Shown here one piece after another: positions 34,400 through 36,756 of a stretch of DNA of 36,756 bases. Location: NCBI GenBank assembly GCA_024643655.1, contig JAHEMM010000010.1, positions 1 through 36,756 of the forward strand, in the 5' to 3' direction. A model generated the notes under the pieces. The model did not search any database. It was not told where the DNA came from and saw only the letters and a list, made by a program, of their open reading frames with translations. The position numbers and the translations under genes were made by a program. Every line of letters starts with the position of its first letter. Within the stretch, counting starts at the first letter, position 1. This DNA comes from Chitinophagaceae bacterium (GTDB taxonomy: Bacteria; Bacteroidota; Bacteroidia; Chitinophagales; Chitinophagaceae).

Positions 34400-35134
34400 A
34401 TGGAAGTAAAAACAAAGACAATTATTCCGGCAAAGAAACATGTATATCTTGAAGGTCCTAAAAGTCGTGGATATGAATTAGGTTTTGCATGGAGAGTGTT
34501 TAGGCAATTTATTAAAGGGTTCAGAAGTCTTCATTTTACCGGACCATGTATTACAGTATTTGGTTCAGCAAGATTCAAGGAAGATCATCCTCACTATATC
34601 AAAGCAAGAGAGGTTGGAAAACGAATTGCCGAGTTGGGATTTACTACAATGACAGGTGGTGGACCAGGTATTATGGAAGCTGCTAACAGAGGTGCTTTTG
34701 AAAATAATGGTAATTCTGTTGGTTGTAATATTCTACTTCCTTTTGAACAAGAGGAAAATCCATATGTACAAAAATCAATCACTTTTGAACACTTCTTCGT
34801 ACGTAAAGTCTTATTAGTAAAATATTCATACGCATTTATAATCATGCCGGGTGGATTTGGTACTATGGATGAACTTTTTGAAACACTTACATTGATACAA
34901 ACAAAAAGTATTACTCCGTTTCCTGTTGTGTTGATTGGTGTTGATTTTTTTAAGCCCTTATTGGAAAATATTGATTGGATGGCTCAGCATGGTACAATCT
35001 CCAAAGAAGACATTGATCTACTCATGATAACAGACGATCTTGATCAGGCAATGGATCATATCAGTGAGTTTGTAAAAGCGCATTATAAAGTAAAGCCCCG
35101 TAAACCTTTTTGGTGGCTTCTTGAAAAAAGGTAA
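34400..35134 (+). CDS. LOG family (TIGR00730) Rossmann-fold protein
   Basis: This 244-aa protein has the lysine-decarboxylase-like/LOG signatures GGGPGIMEAANRGA (about 93-106) and PGGFGTMDELFETLTLIQT (about 152-170). The LOG family contains cytokinin-activating nucleoside-5'-phosphate phosphoribohydrolases and bacterial nucleotide 5'-monophosphate nucleosidases. A cytosolic nucleotide hydrolase is the fair reading; PpnN-type nucleosidases are much larger. There is an N-terminal extension of about 40 residues rich in Lys/Arg before the Rossmann core. Confidence 0.9.
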   Translation: MEVKTKTIIPAKKHVYLEGPKSRGYELGFAWRVFRQFIKGFRSLHFTGPCITVFGSARFKEDHPHYIKAREVGKRIAELGFTTMTGGGPGIMEAANRGAFENNGNSVGCNILLPFEQEENPYVQKSITFEHFFVRKVLLVKYSYAFIIMPGGFGTMDELFETLTLIQTKSITPFPVVLIGVDFFKPLLENIDWMAQHGTISKEDIDLLMITDDLDQAMDHISEFVKAHYKVKPRKPFWWLLEKR

Positions 35135-35164
35135 TTCCGAATTACATAACAACAGGCTTTTCGT

Positions 35165-35197
35165 TTTGTTACTATTCGAGGCGAAGTAGTATCATTG
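35165..35197 (+). promoter_or_regulatory. Promoter with inverted repeat in the spacer, upstream of the SemiSWEET gene
   Basis: TTTG (35165-35168), a 21-nt spacer and TATCATTG (35190-35197) match the Bacteroidota promoter with one mismatch. The spacer holds the inverted repeat TACTATTCG/CGAAGTAGTA (35170-35191; one bulged base, 3-nt centre), placed where a repressor would block polymerase. Confidence 0.55.
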
Positions 35198-35214
35198 CAG
35201 TTCAATTGTAAATT

Positions 35215-35475
35215 ATGACTGGAATAGATATTCTTGGTTATTCTGCTTGTGCTGTTACTGCACTTACATTTTTGCCTCAGGTACTAAAAACCTGGAAAGA
35301 AAAATCCGCAAAAAATGTTTCATTAATGATGTTCATCATCGCATTTGTTAATGAAGTAATGTGGATTGCCTATGGGGTATTAAGAGATGACATGGTAATC
35401 ATTGTTACCAACGTTATTATGATAATAATGTGTTCCATTATGATTTTATTGAAGTTGAAATACAAAAATATATAA
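35215..35475 (+). CDS. SemiSWEET family sugar transporter
   Basis: This 86-aa membrane protein has three transmembrane segments (about 5-23, 38-57, 62-81) and the PQ motif ALTFLPQVLKTW, as in bacterial SemiSWEETs, which dimerise to move mono- or disaccharides. The family's short length and the three-helix bundle fit exactly. The conserved Asn in the third helix region is present (VTNVIMI). Its TAA stop overlaps the ATG of the HAD gene (TAATG), so the two are translationally coupled. The transported sugar is not known. Confidence 0.9.
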   Translation: MTGIDILGYSACAVTALTFLPQVLKTWKEKSAKNVSLMMFIIAFVNEVMWIAYGVLRDDMVIIVTNVIMIIMCSIMILLKLKYKNI

Positions 35476-36083
35476 TGATCAATACAATCATATTTGATCT
35501 TGGAGGTGTATTAATTGACTGGAATCCTGAATATGTTTATGATAAAAATTATTTTGAATCGCAGCAACAGCGAGATTTTTTCTTTCAACATGTTTGTACT
35601 TCCGAATGGAATGAAAACCAGGATGCAGGCTATCCTATTGCAAAAGCAACAGCAGAAAAACTTGCTGAATTTCCAGAATGGGAAAAGCCGATTAATGATT
35701 TTTATGGAAGATGGATAGAAATGCTGGGAGGTCCAATACAAGGAACCCTTGATACTTTCAAAAGATTAAAGCAGAAAGAAGAATTGAAATTTTATGCGCT
35801 TACAAACTGGAGTGCTGAAACTTTTCCAATTGCATTGGAGCGGTTTGATTTTTTGCAATGGTTTGATGGCAGAGTGGTAAGTGGTGAGGAGAAAATGAGA
35901 AAACCCTTTCCAGAATTTTATCAATTATTATTGAGTCGATATAATGTAAAGAAAGAAGAAGCTTTATTTATTGATGATAATTTAAGGAATGTGAAAGCAG
36001 CGGAAGCATTAGGAGTTAAGAGTATTCATTTTCAAAACCCTGAACAACTAGTTTTAGAATTAATCAAAATCAGACTTTTATAA
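35475..36083 (+). CDS. HAD-family phosphatase (YihX-like), coupled to SemiSWEET
   Basis: The frame opens earlier (35430), but the ATG at 35475 is preferred: it overlaps the SemiSWEET stop by one base and starts directly with the HAD motif 1 IIFDLGGVLIDW. The 202-aa product has a C1-type cap and the later motifs (LTNWS, GEEKMRKPFPEFY and IDDNLRNV). In the first motif, the second Asp of DxD is replaced (DLGG), as in YihX and some dehalogenase-like members. YihX is a sugar-phosphate phosphatase (glucose-1-phosphate), so a role in sugar-phosphate removal next to a sugar transporter is plausible but inferred. It is the last plus-strand gene before metH. Confidence 0.88.
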   Translation: MINTIIFDLGGVLIDWNPEYVYDKNYFESQQQRDFFFQHVCTSEWNENQDAGYPIAKATAEKLAEFPEWEKPINDFYGRWIEMLGGPIQGTLDTFKRLKQKEELKFYALTNWSAETFPIALERFDFLQWFDGRVVSGEEKMRKPFPEFYQLLLSRYNVKKEEALFIDDNLRNVKAAEALGVKSIHFQNPEQLVLELIKIRLL

Positions 36084-36089
36084 AATCAG

Positions 36090-36155
36090 TTATTCCAACA
36101 CTGGCCTCAACCATCTCTCCATTTCATCCAGACTCATTCCTTTTTTGTTGGCGTA
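36090..36155 (-). pseudogene. Duplicated fragment of the metH 3' end
   Basis: A 51-nt block (36094-36144) matches 36326-36376 in metH with one difference. In the metH frame it encodes [17 protein letters not shown] and a stop at 36090-36092, whereas metH ends [18 protein letters not shown]. Protein similarity continues to the YA at 36150-36155. It then stops at the left end of the 130-bp palindromic element. Only 21 codons remain and there is no start, so it is a remnant rather than a gene. Confidence 0.8.
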
Positions 36156-36283
36156 AAGCCCCTGTCCCCGTTGGGGAACTTAGATTAAAGATTTTTTTTG
36201 GTTTGATAGTTGGCACAAAGTAGAAATAGTCTAATCCAATAAGAGCATAAATTCTTTCCCCTTCCTTTTGGGAAGGGGCTTTA
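36154..36283. repeat. 130-bp palindromic element with 10-bp terminal inverted repeats (MITE-like)
   Basis: The ends are TAAAGCCCCT (36154-36163) and AGGGGCTTTA (36274-36283), perfect inverted repeats. Just inside are two hairpins: TCCCC-gtt-GGGGA (36165-36177) and CCCCTTCC/GGAAGGGG (36258-36278). The interior is AT-rich with no ORF. Together with the 12204-12230 repeat this suggests a family of small non-coding C/G palindromes. A target-site duplication is not visible, so mobility is not shown. Confidence 0.55.
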
Positions 36284-36318
36284 GCAGAGTTTATCAATAT
36301 AAAGAATAGTTTGTGGGG

Positions 36319-36756
36319 TTAGGCATCCAACACTGGCCTCAACCATCTCTCCATTTCATCCAGTCTCATTCCTTTTCTTTCCGCATAATCTTTCAGCTGG
36401 TCTTTATCTATTTTCCCTAAACCAAAATAATGACTCTCTGGGTGGGCAAAATACCATCCACAAACAGATGCAGGAGGGTCCATAGCTAAGCTTTCAGTCA
36501 TACTTATACCTATGTTTTCCGTTACATTCAGTATTTCAAATAATTTTATTTTTTCTGTATGATCCGGACATGCCGGATAGCCGGGGGCAGGACGAATGCC
36601 TTTGTATTCCTCTCTTATCAATTGTTCATTTGATAAGGATTCATCTTTTTCATAGCCCCAGTATTCTTTTCTTACTTTTTCATGCAGACATTCTGCAAAT
36701 GCTTCCACCAAACGATCAGCTAATATTTGAACCAGTATTTTATTGTACTCATCATT
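36319..36756 (-). CDS. metH: Cobalamin-dependent methionine synthase, activation domain (5' part outside window)
   Basis: The frame is open through the right edge (145 codons present, starting NDEYNK); an in-frame GTG at 36711 is not the true start. The sequence is the C-terminal S-adenosylmethionine-binding activation domain of MetH: the motif [15 protein letters not shown], preceded by AEALHEKVR-type helices, and [24 protein letters not shown]-like strands. This domain binds SAM to reactivate oxidised cobalamin. The gene ends RWLRPVLDA. No cobalamin riboswitch can be seen, because the gene start lies outside. A partial copy of this end lies at 36090-36155. Confidence 0.96.
   Translation of the reverse strand, partial: NDEYNKILVQILADRLVEAFAECLHEKVRKEYWGYEKDESLSNEQLIREEYKGIRPAPGYPACPDHTEKIKLFEILNVTENIGISMTESLAMDPPASVCGWYFAHPESHYFGLGKIDKDQLKDYAERKGMRLDEMERWLRPVLDA

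Noticed and set aside
36154-36283. Complete insertion sequence next to metH
   Set aside because: There is no transposase frame, and no target-site duplication is visible; only terminal inverted repeats and hairpins.
36319-36711. Stand-alone 130-aa gene starting at GTG 36711
   Set aside because: The frame continues without a stop past the right edge and matches the MetH activation domain, so this is the 3' end of a longer gene.

Overview
The window is an AT-rich, densely coded chromosomal segment from a member of the Bacteroidota, most likely a Chitinophagaceae-like organism. The evidence is a type IX secretion C-terminal sorting domain, an S46 dipeptidyl-peptidase, SPII lipoproteins with a Cys-Lys start to the mature protein, DUF4286 and a DUF6970-like protein, the small ribosomal protein bTHX, and repeated matches to the Bacteroidota promoter (TTTG, about 20 bp, TAnnTTTG). 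I see no rRNA, tRNA, CRISPR array, prophage or complete insertion sequence.

Layout. 1-6045: a dipeptide epimerase cut by the left edge, a small lipoprotein, a beta-barrel protein, a DPP7-type S46 dipeptidyl-peptidase and a GH18 chitinase-like lipoprotein. 6183-8974: the GTPase Obg, a small Cys-rich exported protein and a T9SS cargo protein. 9085-15330: a phenylacetyl-CoA degradation operon read right to left as paaR-paaE-paaA-paaB-paaC-paaD-paaG-paaI-paaY. It encodes the epoxidase, its reductase, the epoxide isomerase, a thioesterase and PaaY under a TetR-type regulator. The ligase (PaaK) and the lower pathway (PaaZ, F, H, J) are not in the window. 15496-23472: a PfkB sugar kinase, a large secreted lamin-tail protein, aspartate-semialdehyde dehydrogenase behind an attenuator-like leader, a secreted esterase, a DUF2461 protein and a NUMOD4/HNH/HTH protein. 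23591-29389: NAD-dependent DNA ligase, a NrtR/AraR-like Nudix regulator, an HD protein, an S1-domain RNA-binding protein and an MBL-fold hydrolase. 29561-32989: translation genes rplM-rpsI-rpsB-tsf on the plus strand, then bTHX and HU on the minus strand. 33283-36756: DUF4286, exonuclease III, a LOG-family protein, a SemiSWEET transporter coupled to a HAD phosphatase, and the 3' end of metH cut by the right edge.

Most of this is core metabolism and housekeeping; I found no convincing new defence, mobile or biosynthetic system. The observations most worth following are: (i) the asd leader, where a good promoter is followed by mutually exclusive antiterminator and terminator hairpins; (ii) a duplicated fragment of the metH 3' end lying directly against a 130-bp palindromic element with 10-bp terminal inverted repeats; (iii) a Gly/Arg-rich tail on ribosomal protein uS2; (iv) a promoter for the SemiSWEET-HAD pair with an inverted repeat in its spacer; and (v) several genes whose first possible start codon lies upstream of, or inside, the likely promoter.
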